Assembly (NCBI RefSeq): GCF_015207525.1
Contig: NZ_JADEWR010000015.1
Coordinates: forward strand, 48,467-112,466
From: Nodosilinea sp. LEGE 06152
GTDB taxonomy: Bacteria; Cyanobacteriota; Cyanobacteriia; Phormidesmidales; Phormidesmidaceae
Length of the DNA: 64,000 nucleotides
Direction of reading: 5' to 3'
Shown here in pieces: positions 8,202 through 17,063 of this stretch. Position 1 is the first letter of the stretch, and the number at the start of each line of letters is the position of its first letter. The notes under the pieces were generated by a model. It was not told the DNA's origin and ran no database searches. It saw only the letters and a list, made by a program, of their open reading frames with translations. The position numbers were made by a program, and so were the translations under genes.

Positions 8202-9566
8202 ATGGTCTACGCATTTCCGGCAGGGTTTCAGTGGGGAGTTGCCACCTCGTCGTACCAAATTGAGGGCGCTGCCAGCGATCGCGGCCCCAGCGTGTGGGAT
8301 ACCTTTAGCCAGACCCCAGGCCGCGTGCTGAATGGCGATACGGGGGCCGTTGCCTGCGATCACCTTCACCGCTTTCGCGACGACATTGCGCTGATGGCCG
8401 AGTTGGGGGTGCGCCACTACCGCTTCAGCATTTCCTGGCCTCGCATTTTGCCCCAGGGGCGCGGCGCGGTGAATGACGCTGGTTTGGCCTTCTACAGCGA
8501 GCTGGTCGATACCCTGCTGGAGTTTGGCCTTACCCCCCACGCCACCCTGTTCCACTGGGATAGCCCCCAGGCCCTCGAAGACGAGTACGGCTCGTGGCGC
8601 AGTCGCCAGATGGCGCAGGACTTTGCCGACTATGCGGCGGTAGTGGTGAAAAAGCTGGGCGATCGCGTTACCCACTGGATGACCCTCAACGAAATCTTTT
8701 GCTTTACCCACATCGGCTACGGCGTTGGCCACGTTCCCGAAATGGCCCCCGGCACCGTGGTCAAAACCAGTAAGGAAGTCTGGCAAACCTCCCACCACGC
8801 CCTGCTGGCCCACGGTCTGGGCTGCCAGGTTATTCGCGCCGCCTCGCCCCAGCCCTGCCAGGTAGCGCTAGTCGATAACTACCTGGCTACTGTCCCCCTC
8901 ACCGATACGCCGGGCGATATCGCTGCGGCCCAGGCTGCTTTCCCGCTGGCGGGCACCAACGGCGGCATTCTCTACCCGGCGCTAACGGGCCAGTACAGCC
9001 CTCAATTGCTAGCGGACCTGGGCAAGAATGCCCCCGACATCCAACCCGGCGACCTGGAGGTGATTCATCAACCGCTCGATTCCCTGGGCTTTAATGTCTA
9101 TACCGGGGCGTATGTGCGGGCCGCCGACAACCCCAAAGGTTTTGAGCTAATGCCCTTTCCCCAGGGCTATCCGCGCATGCACATGCCCTGGCTGCACGTC
9201 ATGCCCGACAGCCTCTACTGGGGCGTGCGCCACATCAGCGATACCCTTCAACGACCCGACCTGCGCGTCTTTATCAGCGAAAACGGCTGCGCTGCCCAGG
9301 ATGAGCTGAAGCCAAACGGCGAAGTGCTCGACCTCGATCGCATTCAGTACCTGCAACAGTACCTGCGGGCCACTCACCGGGCCGTGCAGGAGGGCTACCC
9401 GCTGATGGGCTACTTTCTGTGGAGCTTTTTGGATAATTTTGAATGGGCTTACGGGCGCGATCGCCGCTTTGGCATCACCTACGTAGACTTCGCCACCCAG
9501 CAGCGCATTCCTAAAGCCAGCTACCACTGGTACGCCCGCTGCGTGCAAGAAAATCGGGTGGTGTAG
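8202..9566 (+). CDS. GH1 beta-glucosidase
   Basis: A 454-residue glycoside hydrolase family 1 enzyme, full length for the family. The N-terminal signature FQWGVATSSYQIEGA is at 9-23. The acid/base glutamate lies in TLNE (E164) and the nucleophile in VFISENG (E360), followed by the aglycone-site segment FLWSFLDNFEWAYG. It cleaves terminal non-reducing beta-D-glucose or related sugars from cello-oligosaccharides or glycosides. No signal peptide is seen, so it acts in the cytoplasm. AGGA lies about eight bases before the ATG. A GH10 xylanase gene about 3 kb downstream suggests some plant-polymer use. Confidence 0.93.
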   Translation: MVYAFPAGFQWGVATSSYQIEGAASDRGPSVWDTFSQTPGRVLNGDTGAVACDHLHRFRDDIALMAELGVRHYRFSISWPRILPQGRGAVNDAGLAFYSELVDTLLEFGLTPHATLFHWDSPQALEDEYGSWRSRQMAQDFADYAAVVVKKLGDRVTHWMTLNEIFCFTHIGYGVGHVPEMAPGTVVKTSKEVWQTSHHALLAHGLGCQVIRAASPQPCQVALVDNYLATVPLTDTPGDIAAAQAAFPLAGTNGGILYPALTGQYSPQLLADLGKNAPDIQPGDLEVIHQPLDSLGFNVYTGAYVRAADNPKGFELMPFPQGYPRMHMPWLHVMPDSLYWGVRHISDTLQRPDLRVFISENGCAAQDELKPNGEVLDLDRIQYLQQYLRATHRAVQEGYPLMGYFLWSFLDNFEWAYGRDRRFGITYVDFATQQRIPKASYHWYARCVQENRVV

Positions 9567-9579
9567 CTCAAAGAGAGAA

Positions 9580-9603
9580 CGTACAATTATTGGTACATGT
9601 ACT
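9580..9603. promoter_or_regulatory. Likely YefM-YoeB operator
   Basis: The perfect palindrome GTACATGTAC lies at 9593-9602, and another GTACA occurs at 9581-9585. Three xGTACA half-sites thus stand 20-40 bases before yefM. The known Escherichia coli yefM-yoeB operator is built on the TGTACA core, so autoregulation is inferred. Confidence 0.6.
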
Positions 9604-9622
9604 TTTTTGGGGTACTAGGCCA

Positions 9623-9874
9623 ATGGACACCATTACCTACACCGCTCTGCGCAGCAATCTAGCCAAAACTATGGAGCAGGTCTGCGACGACCATGCCCCG
9701 GTCACTATTACCCGCAGCAATGCTCGGTCTGTGGTGATGCTGTCGCTCGAAGACTACCAAGCCCTCGCCGAAACCGCCTATTTGCTCCGCAGCCCCAAAA
9801 ATGCCAAGCGCTTGCTAGAGTCTGTGGTTGAGCTGGAATCTGGCGGTGGGCAAGAGCGGGAGCTGCTGGAGTGA
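9623..9874 (+). CDS. yefM: YefM family antitoxin
   Basis: An 83-residue Phd/YefM antitoxin: [20 protein letters not shown] at the N-terminus, then [19 protein letters not shown], the DNA-binding fold, and an acidic disordered tail ([15 protein letters not shown]) that wraps the toxin. The start at 9623 is chosen over an upstream TTG because MDTITY is the family start. It neutralises the toxin encoded immediately downstream, whose start overlaps its end by four bases, and the complex probably represses the operon through the palindrome just upstream. Confidence 0.93.
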   Translation: MDTITYTALRSNLAKTMEQVCDDHAPVTITRSNARSVVMLSLEDYQALAETAYLLRSPKNAKRLLESVVELESGGGQERELLE

Positions 9875-10125
9875 GGCTAATTTTCGCAGCTAACGCCTGG
9901 GAAGATTACCTCTACTGGCAAAAGAGTGACCGCAAGGTCCTCAGCCGCATCAACACCTTGATCAAAGACATTCAGCGCCAGCCTTTTGAGGGCATTGGCA
10001 AGCCAGAACCGCTCAAGCACGGGCTCTCCGGCTACTGGTCGAGGCGCATTACCGACGAACACCGCATGGTTTACAAGGTTGAAGACGACTCAATTCTGAT
10101 CGCTCAACTGCGATACCACTACTAA
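9871..10125 (+). CDS. yoeB: YoeB family mRNA interferase toxin
   Basis: 84 residues, the same length as Escherichia coli YoeB, with all catalytic residues in register: E46 (KPEPLKH), R65 (DEHRMVY) and the C-terminal H83-Y84 (RYHY). YoeB binds the ribosomal A site and cleaves mRNA during translation. It starts with GTG inside the last codons of yefM (GTGA overlap), so the two are translationally coupled. All recognised active-site residues are kept, so it is expected to be active. Confidence 0.94.
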   Translation: MRLIFAANAWEDYLYWQKSDRKVLSRINTLIKDIQRQPFEGIGKPEPLKHGLSGYWSRRITDEHRMVYKVEDDSILIAQLRYHY

Positions 10126-10197
10126 ATAAGACAATAACTCCCGATCGCAGCGGGGAAATCTGAAAGCATTAACAGTCACGATTGCCTTAGGTCCCCC

Positions 10198-10329
10198 ATG
10201 CGCGAGTTCTACAATATTGTCCAGACCGCGACAAATGAGCAACGGCATGAACTGGGCAAACTGATCGGCTCGGGGTTTGGCAGCCAGCCTGGTACCCTCT
10301 GCGACCACATCAAATATCTTCATCGTTGA
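10198..10329 (+). CDS. Small ORF, 43 residues, unknown
   Basis: ATG at 10198 opens a 43-codon frame beginning MREFYNIVQTATNEQRHELG and ending at TGA 10327-10329. Its composition is protein-like (amphipathic, charged, with a GKLIGSGFGSQPGTLC segment) and it begins 72 bases after yoeB. No family is recognised. It may be the N-terminal fragment of a gene broken by frameshift, because the alternative frame downstream stays open to 10438. Confidence 0.3.
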   Translation: MREFYNIVQTATNEQRHELGKLIGSGFGSQPGTLCDHIKYLHR

Positions 10330-10453
10330 GCCTATTCAGCCCACGTCCTTGCTGGCACTACTTTCTACCCTAGAAGATATTCTTGATGAGTTCCCAAGCA
10401 TCGACGACCAGGTGATGCCCCTAGATAGCATTACCTGGTAGCCATCACACGGC

Positions 10454-10490
10454 ACTGTCCTGTGGCCAACTAGAATTGAGACAGGACAGT
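10454..10490. repeat. Inverted repeat, 10-bp arms
   Basis: ACTGTCCTGT and ACAGGACAGT are perfect inverse copies separated by 17 bases. There is no T-run on either side, so a protein-binding site or remnant is more likely than a terminator. Confidence 0.5.
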
Positions 10491-10575
10491 TGATGGGAAC
10501 GGCCCTGTCTGTTGTTACCGTTGGGGGTGCTGCGCTAGCGGCATAGACGATTAGGGTTAGAAGTGCTGCAGGATG

Positions 10576-12267
10576 TTAGAGCGATTCTGTAACCTCAATT
10601 GCTTGCTCTAGCACCGCAGCGACTTTTTCCCGCTTCGAGTCTCCAAATAGCCCTGTCGTGAAGTCGATCAGGTTTGCAAAGATGCTTCGAAGCCTGCCTT
10701 GCTCTGCTGAATCTTTTGTGGTGTAGCCTTGAGCGACTGCAATGAATGCCTGAGCCTTGTAAATCTTGTCGTTAATAGACTCTGCTACCTGCAGCGCCGT
10801 TTCGAGCTGCCCTTGTTCGGCAAACCCGCGTGCGATCGCAGGCAGTAACCAGTCCAGTTGCTGGGTCTCGGCTGGCTGAGTTTCGGCAATTTGAAGGGCC
10901 TGGTCGGTCTGACCCGCTGCTGGCATCGAACTTACTAATGAGTCGCTTTGAACCAGTTGCAGCGCCTGCTCGGGCTGGCCTGCCTCTACATAGCCAAGCG
11001 CGACCTCAGCTAAAATGCCTTCTACCTCATAAGTCTGGACAAAGTTCCAGGCTTGGTCGGGCTGTTTTTCTGTGAGATAGTGCCTGGTAATTTCAACTAG
11101 CGTTGCGTTGCCGCGGCTGCCACCCATCTGCGCCAGTTCTACAGCTGCTTCTACGTTGCCTGCCCTAGCCTGGGCAAGTGCAATCTGCTGGAAGACCGAC
11201 CCCCGCTCTGCCACAGCTTTAATCGTCTCAGCAATCTGCAGCGCCCGCTCAAAGTCGCCCATTTGGGCATGGGCCTCTGCAACTCTGGTCACGGCATTTT
11301 CCAGGTAGCGGTTTGTGTCATCAACCGGCAGGGACTTGGCCTCGGCCAGGGCGTCAGCCAAAATGGCTTTGGCTTTGGCTTCCTGGGCCAGCTCACCGTA
11401 CTGAACAGCTACATCAACCTGATACTGAATCCTATCAAGCGGATAAGGTTGGTTTGAGAGTACCTGAATTTTGGCCATAGCTTGATCGAGCACGGCGATC
11501 GCCTGTGACTCTGCCCCATTGGCAGCCAACTCTCTAGCAATCCAAAGCAGAGAGGAAACCTGCAGCGAGGCTGCTTCCCTAGATTGAGCTAGATCAAAGG
11601 CGCTGTTGCTCTCCAGTGCCTGCTCTAATACCGGCGGCACCAGCTCCGTATGCCCCTCTGTTCGGAGCTGATAAGCCATATAACTCAACGTTTGGGTTCT
11701 GTAATATTGATCATCTATGCCCTGGGCCAGGGTGATTGCCTGATTCAGCAGCTCAGTGGCACGCTCAGACTGCCCCGCCTCGGCCAAATGACCTGCCACC
11801 TCTGCCAAAGTGAGGGGATCGCCCAATCCACGGCCTAGCTCAATTGCCAGGTCAAGGTGTCCGTCTTCTGCGTACTCCTTGGCTCGGTTGCCTAAAGATT
11901 CTGTAGGAGACGTGCCGCTGCCGCTGCAGCCAGTTGCTTCTTGGCGTTGGGCAGTTTCAATCGCCTCTGTTAATAGCGGCTTTCCTTGCTCGTCCTGCCC
12001 TATTAGAAGGTAGCTGCCTGCAATTCTTGCTAAAGGGTTGCCCTGAAAACACTGAAATTCCATCGCTCTAGTTGAGCGAAGCGCCTGATCTAAAACCTCG
12101 TCCAACCGCTCAGAATTTCCCAATTCGGCATATTCAAAGGCAATATCGGCCAGTAATCTTGCTTTTGTATCTTGAGGGTTGTTGGCGCTTGCCTCACCCG
12201 CTAAACCCATCGTAGCCATGACAGCGATCGCTGCAATTTTCGCAAGTTGCTTGACGTGCTGAGCCAT
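10576..12267 (-). CDS. Secreted helical-repeat (TPR-like) protein
   Basis: A 563-residue protein with a clear signal peptide: positive lead, hydrophobic IAAIAVMATMGLA, cleavage likely after ASA near residue 29. The rest is built of degenerate 34-40-residue helical repeats of the TPR/Sel1 kind, seen in recurring motifs such as AELGNSERLDEVLDQAL, AEAGQSERATELLNQAI, AQMGDFERALQIAETI and AEQGQLETALQVAESI. It is probably a periplasmic or surface scaffold for protein contacts. No enzyme motif is visible. It is divergent from the xylanase gene, with a 228-base gap. Confidence 0.75.
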   Translation of the reverse strand: MAQHVKQLAKIAAIAVMATMGLAGEASANNPQDTKARLLADIAFEYAELGNSERLDEVLDQALRSTRAMEFQCFQGNPLARIAGSYLLIGQDEQGKPLLTEAIETAQRQEATGCSGSGTSPTESLGNRAKEYAEDGHLDLAIELGRGLGDPLTLAEVAGHLAEAGQSERATELLNQAITLAQGIDDQYYRTQTLSYMAYQLRTEGHTELVPPVLEQALESNSAFDLAQSREAASLQVSSLLWIARELAANGAESQAIAVLDQAMAKIQVLSNQPYPLDRIQYQVDVAVQYGELAQEAKAKAILADALAEAKSLPVDDTNRYLENAVTRVAEAHAQMGDFERALQIAETIKAVAERGSVFQQIALAQARAGNVEAAVELAQMGGSRGNATLVEITRHYLTEKQPDQAWNFVQTYEVEGILAEVALGYVEAGQPEQALQLVQSDSLVSSMPAAGQTDQALQIAETQPAETQQLDWLLPAIARGFAEQGQLETALQVAESINDKIYKAQAFIAVAQGYTTKDSAEQGRLRSIFANLIDFTTGLFGDSKREKVAAVLEQAIEVTESL

Positions 12268-12495
12268 CGTAAAAACCTCGAAATCGACTTTCAGGTAGGG
12301 TTGAGTTGCAATTCTTACAGACGAACTCGCAGGGCACCGATGGACGCTGATAGGTTTAGTTTCACCCAGCTAGTCAGTAAAGACAGCCGGGTTGGAAAAA
12401 TTGAGCCTTAACTTCATAAACGTTTGTCTGTTGTGTTGGCTCAAGCTATTCGGTAGCCTGTTGCTGAATGTGTGCGATCGCGCAAGATCAGTAGT

Positions 12496-14061
12496 ATGAA
12501 ACGCCGCCCCTTTCTGCGCTACACCACGACCACGGCCCTGGCGGCTTCAGGCCTAGGCCGTGTTTCAGGCAGCCTTCTCGCCAGCCCGCCGCCGCTGGTC
12601 CTGCGCGCCTACCTGCCCAACGGCGGCCCCCTACCCACCTTTGAACTCAACCGCCTCTACTTTCTCGATTTAGACGACGAACCCATTCCCCATCCCGATC
12701 GCACCGTAGAGGACGGCATTCTCACCTCCCAACCGCCAGCCGTGCCTTTTGCGATCGCTCTTCAGCTCCCCGTCGAGGGCTTTGGTGATGTCACCCTCTA
12801 CGCCGACAACCAGGGGCGCGGGTTCACGCCGAGCGATTTTCCGCTGGTGCTGAATGGGGCCTTTGCGCGCGATCGCATTCACCGGGTTACTGTCGCCTGC
12901 GATCGCTGGCAGCGACAGGGTTTTGGCATTCCTCAGCGGGTGCGCGATCGCCTCGATCGCGCCCAGGCCCACCTAACCCAGGCCGACCAGGCCCTCGATC
13001 TACAAACCCAAATTCCCCTGTGGAACAACACCCTAGTAAACGCTCTCTGGGCTGGAGAAGAAGCTGCCCTCAGCCGCGCCCGTCAGCGAATTGCCCGCAC
13101 CCCACCGCGCCAGGGTTTTAAGCTGGGCTGCAATGCCTTTGGTCACCCTGGTCTGGGGGCGGAGTACGATCGCTACTTTGAGACTCTTTTCAACACTGCC
13201 ACCGTACCCTTCTACTGGAAACCCTTTGAGCCTGAGCGCGGCCAACCCAACTACACCGAAGTCGATACCCAGGTGGCGTGGCTACGGCAGGCGGGCATTG
13301 CCTCCAAGGGTCATCCGCTGGTTTGGTTCCACGAGGTCAGCGTGCCCGACTGGGTGCGCCCCCTACCCTACGAGCACGTTAAAGCGGCCCTGCATCAGCG
13401 CATTGTAGAAATTACGCAGCGGTACGGTAGCCGAATCCCCACCTACGACGTGATCAATGAGGCCCATATTGTCCCCTGGGGCAACGAACTGGGCTACGAC
13501 CAAGACCAGTTTCTCGACCTCACCCGCATGGCCTGCAATGCTGCCAAGGAAGGCTACCCCGCCGTGCAGCGCGTAGTCAACAGCTGCTGCCTGTGGGCGC
13601 GCAACGTGGCCATTTACGGCCCGCCCCAGCGCAGCCCTCTGCAATATCTCAAAGCCTGCCTCGCCGCCGACATCGACTTCGAGGTGATTGGCCTCCAGCT
13701 CTACTACCCCGACCAAGATATATTCGAGATCGATCGCATGCTCGATCGCTTCACCGCCCTGGGCAAACCCATCCACATCACCGAAATGAGCTGCTCATCG
13801 AACACCGGCATTGACGAAAACTCGCAGCTGGGCGATGCCCAGGGCCTATGGCACGCTCCCTGGAGCGAGGCCATTCAGGCCGACTGGGTGGAACAGATCT
13901 ACACCCTGGCCTACAGCAAGCCCGCGATCGAGACCGTGGGCTGGTGGGATCTGTCAGACCAAACCGTGTTTTGGCCCTTTGGCGGCTTGTTGAACCGCCA
14001 AAACCAGCCCAAGGCCGCCTACTACCGCCTCCAGGGGTTGAAAAAAGCCTGGGGCATTTAG
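12496..14061 (+). CDS. GH10 endo-1,4-beta-xylanase, Tat-exported
   Basis: A 521-residue protein. MKRRPFLRYTTTTALAASG is a twin-arginine signal (RRPFLR), supporting the ATG at 12496 over an upstream GTG at 12472. Residues 35-140 form an extra N-terminal beta-rich region. The GH10 barrel then runs from about 200 to the end, with the acid/base glutamate in DVINEAH (E322) and the nucleophile in HITEMS (E430). WKPFEPERGQPNY and KGHPLVWFHE are also diagnostic. It would hydrolyse internal beta-1,4-xylosidic bonds outside the cytoplasm. Confidence 0.92.
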   Translation: MKRRPFLRYTTTTALAASGLGRVSGSLLASPPPLVLRAYLPNGGPLPTFELNRLYFLDLDDEPIPHPDRTVEDGILTSQPPAVPFAIALQLPVEGFGDVTLYADNQGRGFTPSDFPLVLNGAFARDRIHRVTVACDRWQRQGFGIPQRVRDRLDRAQAHLTQADQALDLQTQIPLWNNTLVNALWAGEEAALSRARQRIARTPPRQGFKLGCNAFGHPGLGAEYDRYFETLFNTATVPFYWKPFEPERGQPNYTEVDTQVAWLRQAGIASKGHPLVWFHEVSVPDWVRPLPYEHVKAALHQRIVEITQRYGSRIPTYDVINEAHIVPWGNELGYDQDQFLDLTRMACNAAKEGYPAVQRVVNSCCLWARNVAIYGPPQRSPLQYLKACLAADIDFEVIGLQLYYPDQDIFEIDRMLDRFTALGKPIHITEMSCSSNTGIDENSQLGDAQGLWHAPWSEAIQADWVEQIYTLAYSKPAIETVGWWDLSDQTVFWPFGGLLNRQNQPKAAYYRLQGLKKAWGI

Positions 14062-14072
14062 GGGAAATTGGC

Positions 14073-15062
14073 CTAGCGGGCGCTGCCAGCGGTAAGGCTG
14101 AATCGTTTGGCGCGATCGCTGGGCTCCTCAAAGTCAATTACCGGTCCCAGGGGCACAATCTGGTGCGGGTTCACACCGGGGTGGCTCATGTAGTAGTGGC
14201 GCTTGATGTGCTCCATATTGCAGGTGTTCTTAAAGGCGGGCTGCTGATACAGATCGCGCAGGTAGCCCCACAGGTTCGGGTAGTCAACAATGCGGCGCAG
14301 GTTGCACTTGAAGTGCACGTAGTAGACCGCATCAAATCGGTAGAGGGTGGTGAACATGCAGATGTCGGCTTCGGTGAGGCGATCGCCGCACAGGTAGCGC
14401 TGCTTGCCCAGCACCCCTTCCCAGTGGTCGAGAGCATCGAATAGGTCGGTCACCGCTTCTTCGTAAGCGCCCTGCTTGGTGGCAAACCCGGCCCGGTACA
14501 CGCCATTGTTGATCGGCTGATAAATGGCGTCGATAGCGTCATCGATTTTGGTTTGGAGCGAGTCGGGATACAGATCAGCGTCGGTGGTGGCAACGTCATT
14601 CCACTCGGTGTCGAGCATGCGAATGATTTCGCGCGACTCATTGTTGACGATGGTTTCGGTCTGTTTATCCCACAGAATGGGCACCGTCACCCGACCCGAA
14701 ATATCGGGCTTGGCCTTGGTGTAAAGCTCACGCAGATACTTTGCCCCATTTACCGTGTCAGGAATTGTGCCGGGGTAGTCGCTAAAGAACCAGCCGTCGT
14801 CGCCCATATAAGGATCCACCACCGACACCGAAATGGCATCGGTGAGACCCTTCAGCTCACGCATAATCAGCGTGCGGTTGGCCCAGGGGCAGGCTAGGGA
14901 GACATACAGATGGTAGCGACCTGCCTCGGGCTTAAAGTCGCTGCTGCCATCGGCCTTTGTCCAGTGGTGAAAGTCGGTTTCGGGCCGCACAAAGCGCCCC
15001 TGCTCATCTTCCTGGTCGCGCTTTTGCTGCCACTGGCCATTGACGAGTAAGCCCAGTCCCAT
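14073..15062 (-). CDS. Glutathionyl-hydroquinone reductase (YqjG/ECM4 type)
   Basis: A 329-residue Xi-class glutathione transferase. The thioredoxin-like domain holds the catalytic cysteine in SLACPWA (C58), where the family consensus is CPWA. The helical C-terminal domain includes INNGVYRAGF and CGDRLTEADICMFTTL. These enzymes reduce glutathionyl-hydroquinones to hydroquinones using glutathione. The ATG at 15062 gives MGLGLLVNGQW, the usual start. A paralogue of the same architecture lies about 6 kb away at 21231-22250. Confidence 0.92.
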   Translation of the reverse strand: MGLGLLVNGQWQQKRDQEDEQGRFVRPETDFHHWTKADGSSDFKPEAGRYHLYVSLACPWANRTLIMRELKGLTDAISVSVVDPYMGDDGWFFSDYPGTIPDTVNGAKYLRELYTKAKPDISGRVTVPILWDKQTETIVNNESREIIRMLDTEWNDVATTDADLYPDSLQTKIDDAIDAIYQPINNGVYRAGFATKQGAYEEAVTDLFDALDHWEGVLGKQRYLCGDRLTEADICMFTTLYRFDAVYYVHFKCNLRRIVDYPNLWGYLRDLYQQPAFKNTCNMEHIKRHYYMSHPGVNPHQIVPLGPVIDFEEPSDRAKRFSLTAGSAR

Positions 15063-15250
15063 GGGGTCTCCTTTGTCATTCTTTACATTTTTCTGTCTTT
15101 AGCCTAGCGTTTCGCACCCCAGCCGTCCTCTGGCCTCCGAAAGAATCCCCAGCGGAAGGCTGAGAACGGAGCGTTTAGGCCAAAGGCCAACGTTAGTCGT
15201 ATCGGGGCAACGGGGAGCTTGGGCCATACTTAACCTCTAACTTGTAAGTG

Positions 15251-15547
15251 TTATTTACCCAACAGTCTTGTTGCGCCTTCCACTAAAATCTCGGCTTTGT
15301 CCAGCAAACTACCAAAAATAACGACCGTGGCGGCTGCAATGATCACGGTGCGCGAGATGGCCAGGTTATCTTTCGACAATTGCAAGAAACGCTCTTCCCA
15401 TTTGTCGGTGCGCTCATCTAAACGCTGAATATCGGTGTCAAGTTTTTGCTCTAGGCGATCAACGCTGGCATCTAGTCTTTGCTCTAGACGCTCCAGGCGC
15501 TCAAGCACCTCGTTTTGAAAGTCTCTCGGTTCTGGCGTTGCAGTCAT
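15251..15547 (-). CDS. Small coiled-coil, single-TM protein
   Basis: A 98-residue protein with two parts. First comes a heptad-rich coiled coil (VLERLERLEQRLDASVDRLE and on, about residues 10-65). Then comes one hydrophobic helix (AISRTVIIAAATVVIFGSLL) and a short charged tail. This design is common among small cyanobacterial membrane-anchored coiled-coil proteins of unknown function. The frame extends eight codons upstream of the ATG at 15547, but the internal start MTATPEPRD is the more natural one. Confidence 0.6.
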   Translation of the reverse strand: MTATPEPRDFQNEVLERLERLEQRLDASVDRLEQKLDTDIQRLDERTDKWEERFLQLSKDNLAISRTVIIAAATVVIFGSLLDKAEILVEGATRLLGK

Positions 15548-15675
15548 GGCAAAAGGCTTCGCCCGATACATGCTGCCTCAATCATAACGGCGATCGCCAG
15601 AGCACCCGAGCGATCGGCAGAGTGCATTCGCGCCAACGCCACGAATGCTCGACCTGGCAGTAGGGGTTCAGTTAG

Positions 15676-16476
15676 CTACTGCAAAGCATCGACGGTGGCT
15701 TCAATCTGCGATCGCGTTGGCAGCGGTTGGTCAAACCCATTGATGAGCGGGCTTGCCTCTAGGCGCTGCTGAGCGGTGGCCCGATCGAGCGGCTGCACCT
15801 GCTGCCGCAGGGCGTCAATATCCTGCTCGCCTGGGGAAACAAACAGCTGTTCCCCACTGGTCAAAACTACTTCCTCGCCGCCGTCAGCAAGCCGAAAGGC
15901 CACCTCGCCCTCCCAGGAGAAAATTTCGACCGGGGCGTTGGGGTCGTCGTCAATATTGACAAAAACGGTGGTGCCGCGAATACCGGCAATTCCGGCGGGG
16001 GTGACAATGTCGACGGGTTCTGGCAGGGTGCCCTCAACCCAGGTAATCATTTGCCCGGCACTGAGCTGGAGCTGGCTCGGTTGCAGGGTAAGGGCCGCAT
16101 TGCCGCCGATGCGAAACCTGGCTCCGGTGACTAAGCCCACCTCGGCCAACGCCCGATCGGCGGTGCGAATTTGGTCGCCGTAGGCCATGGCCTGGTTTAC
16201 TTGGGCGGGTTCAGGCTCGCCCTGGCCCAGGGTGACCGATACAGGGTTGGCAACAATGGCTTGAATAGTGGCGATCGCCGTAGACTGGCTCTCAGGAGCG
16301 ATCGCCGATGCTTCTCCCTGGGGTTCAACAGTGGTTGCAGGGGGAGTGGCCTGCTCGCAGCCGCCGAGAGCAATACCGCCCGCTATCACCAGCGCCATAG
16401 CCAGCGATCGGCCCTGGGCGATGGTCTCTGCTCGCCCCCTGAGGGCCAACGCAATTTCCCTTGAAACAGGTCGCAT
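15676..16476 (-). CDS. FecR-domain lipoprotein
   Basis: A 266-residue protein. A hydrophobic stretch (SLAMALVIAGGIALGGC) ends in the lipobox LGGC, so it is probably a lipoprotein. The FecR-type beta domain spans about residues 75-230 and includes GDQIRTADRALAEVGL, ARFRIGGNAALTL and VDIVTPAGIAGIRGTTVFV. Such domains occur in sigma-regulator proteins and in free-standing extracytoplasmic sensors or ligand binders. No ECF sigma or TonB receptor gene is adjacent, so a regulatory role is not supported here. Confidence 0.75.
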   Translation of the reverse strand: MRPVSREIALALRGRAETIAQGRSLAMALVIAGGIALGGCEQATPPATTVEPQGEASAIAPESQSTAIATIQAIVANPVSVTLGQGEPEPAQVNQAMAYGDQIRTADRALAEVGLVTGARFRIGGNAALTLQPSQLQLSAGQMITWVEGTLPEPVDIVTPAGIAGIRGTTVFVNIDDDPNAPVEIFSWEGEVAFRLADGGEEVVLTSGEQLFVSPGEQDIDALRQQVQPLDRATAQQRLEASPLINGFDQPLPTRSQIEATVDALQ

Positions 16477-16614
16477 AGTTATTAGGTTGGAGCTAAGGGG
16501 TCAAGTGCAAGTCCTATAGTTAGATTATTCAGTCTGAGAAACTGGTTTTCCGGTAAGGCTCTGAGTCAGCCGTGCCGTTATCCTGAACCCTGCCCCTACT
16601 GGAGATGAAACCCT

Positions 16615-17052
16615 GTGGAACTGGTGATTTGGCTATCGGTGGTGCTGGCGGTGCTGGGCTTTGGCATGGGGGTAATGGTGTGGGCCTACCGCCGTCCCCT
16701 GGGCAACAGCGCCCTTTTTCCGGCTCCGGTGGTGGAGTTGTCTACTCCTACTAGTGACGCAGCTAGAACTCAGTTCGAGGCGGGCTGCACCGCCTTTGCC
16801 CAGGGCCACTACCCGGCGGCCATTGACCAGTTTAGGGCGGTGATGGTGGCCGAACCTGACTGCGCCGAAGCCTTTCACAACGCCGGCTTGGCCTATGCCA
16901 ACATGGGTACCGATGGACCGGCTGTGCAGGCCTTGCTCAAAGCCAGCGAGCTGTACGACCAGCAGGGCACCAAAGCCGGGCTCGATCTCGTCAAACAACA
17001 GCTCGAACAAATCGCCGGACGCCGGGGCCTCAACCCCAGCACCGCCGCCTAG
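16615..17052 (+). CDS. TPR protein with N-terminal membrane helix
   Basis: A 145-residue protein starting at GTG with GGAG nine bases upstream. Residues 2-25 form a transmembrane helix (LVIWLSVVLAVLGFGMGVMV). Residues 55-125 hold two TPR motifs (AQGHYPAAIDQFRAVMVAEP and CAEAFHNAGLAYANMGTDGP). It is probably a membrane-anchored protein-interaction adaptor. It lies 11 bases before the tlyA gene and is likely co-transcribed with it. Confidence 0.72.
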   Translation: MELVIWLSVVLAVLGFGMGVMVWAYRRPLGNSALFPAPVVELSTPTSDAARTQFEAGCTAFAQGHYPAAIDQFRAVMVAEPDCAEAFHNAGLAYANMGTDGPAVQALLKASELYDQQGTKAGLDLVKQQLEQIAGRRGLNPSTAA

Positions 17053-17063
17053 GGGAGGCACCG

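Larger units (their letters stand above)
10126..10575. other. Gap with decayed coding remnants
   Basis: Besides the short frame at 10198-10329, an overlapping frame continues to a stop at 10436-10438 and reads LLALLSTLEDILDEFPSIDD. This resembles the acidic C-terminal tail of an AbrB-type or similar antitoxin, but has no N-terminal DNA-binding part. After it come ACTGTCCTGT (10454-10463) and its exact inverse ACAGGACAGT (10481-10490). The region looks like the ruins of one or two small genes beside the yefM-yoeB pair. Confidence 0.4.

Noticed and set aside
8034..8813. 259-residue minus-strand frame overlapping the beta-glucosidase gene
   Set aside because: It is the antisense shadow of a clear GH1 gene with GC-biased third positions; the product is low-complexity with no motif.
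10090..10323. 77-residue minus-strand frame near yoeB
   Set aside because: It overlaps yoeB and the antisense of better plus-strand frames; no motif and no ribosome site.
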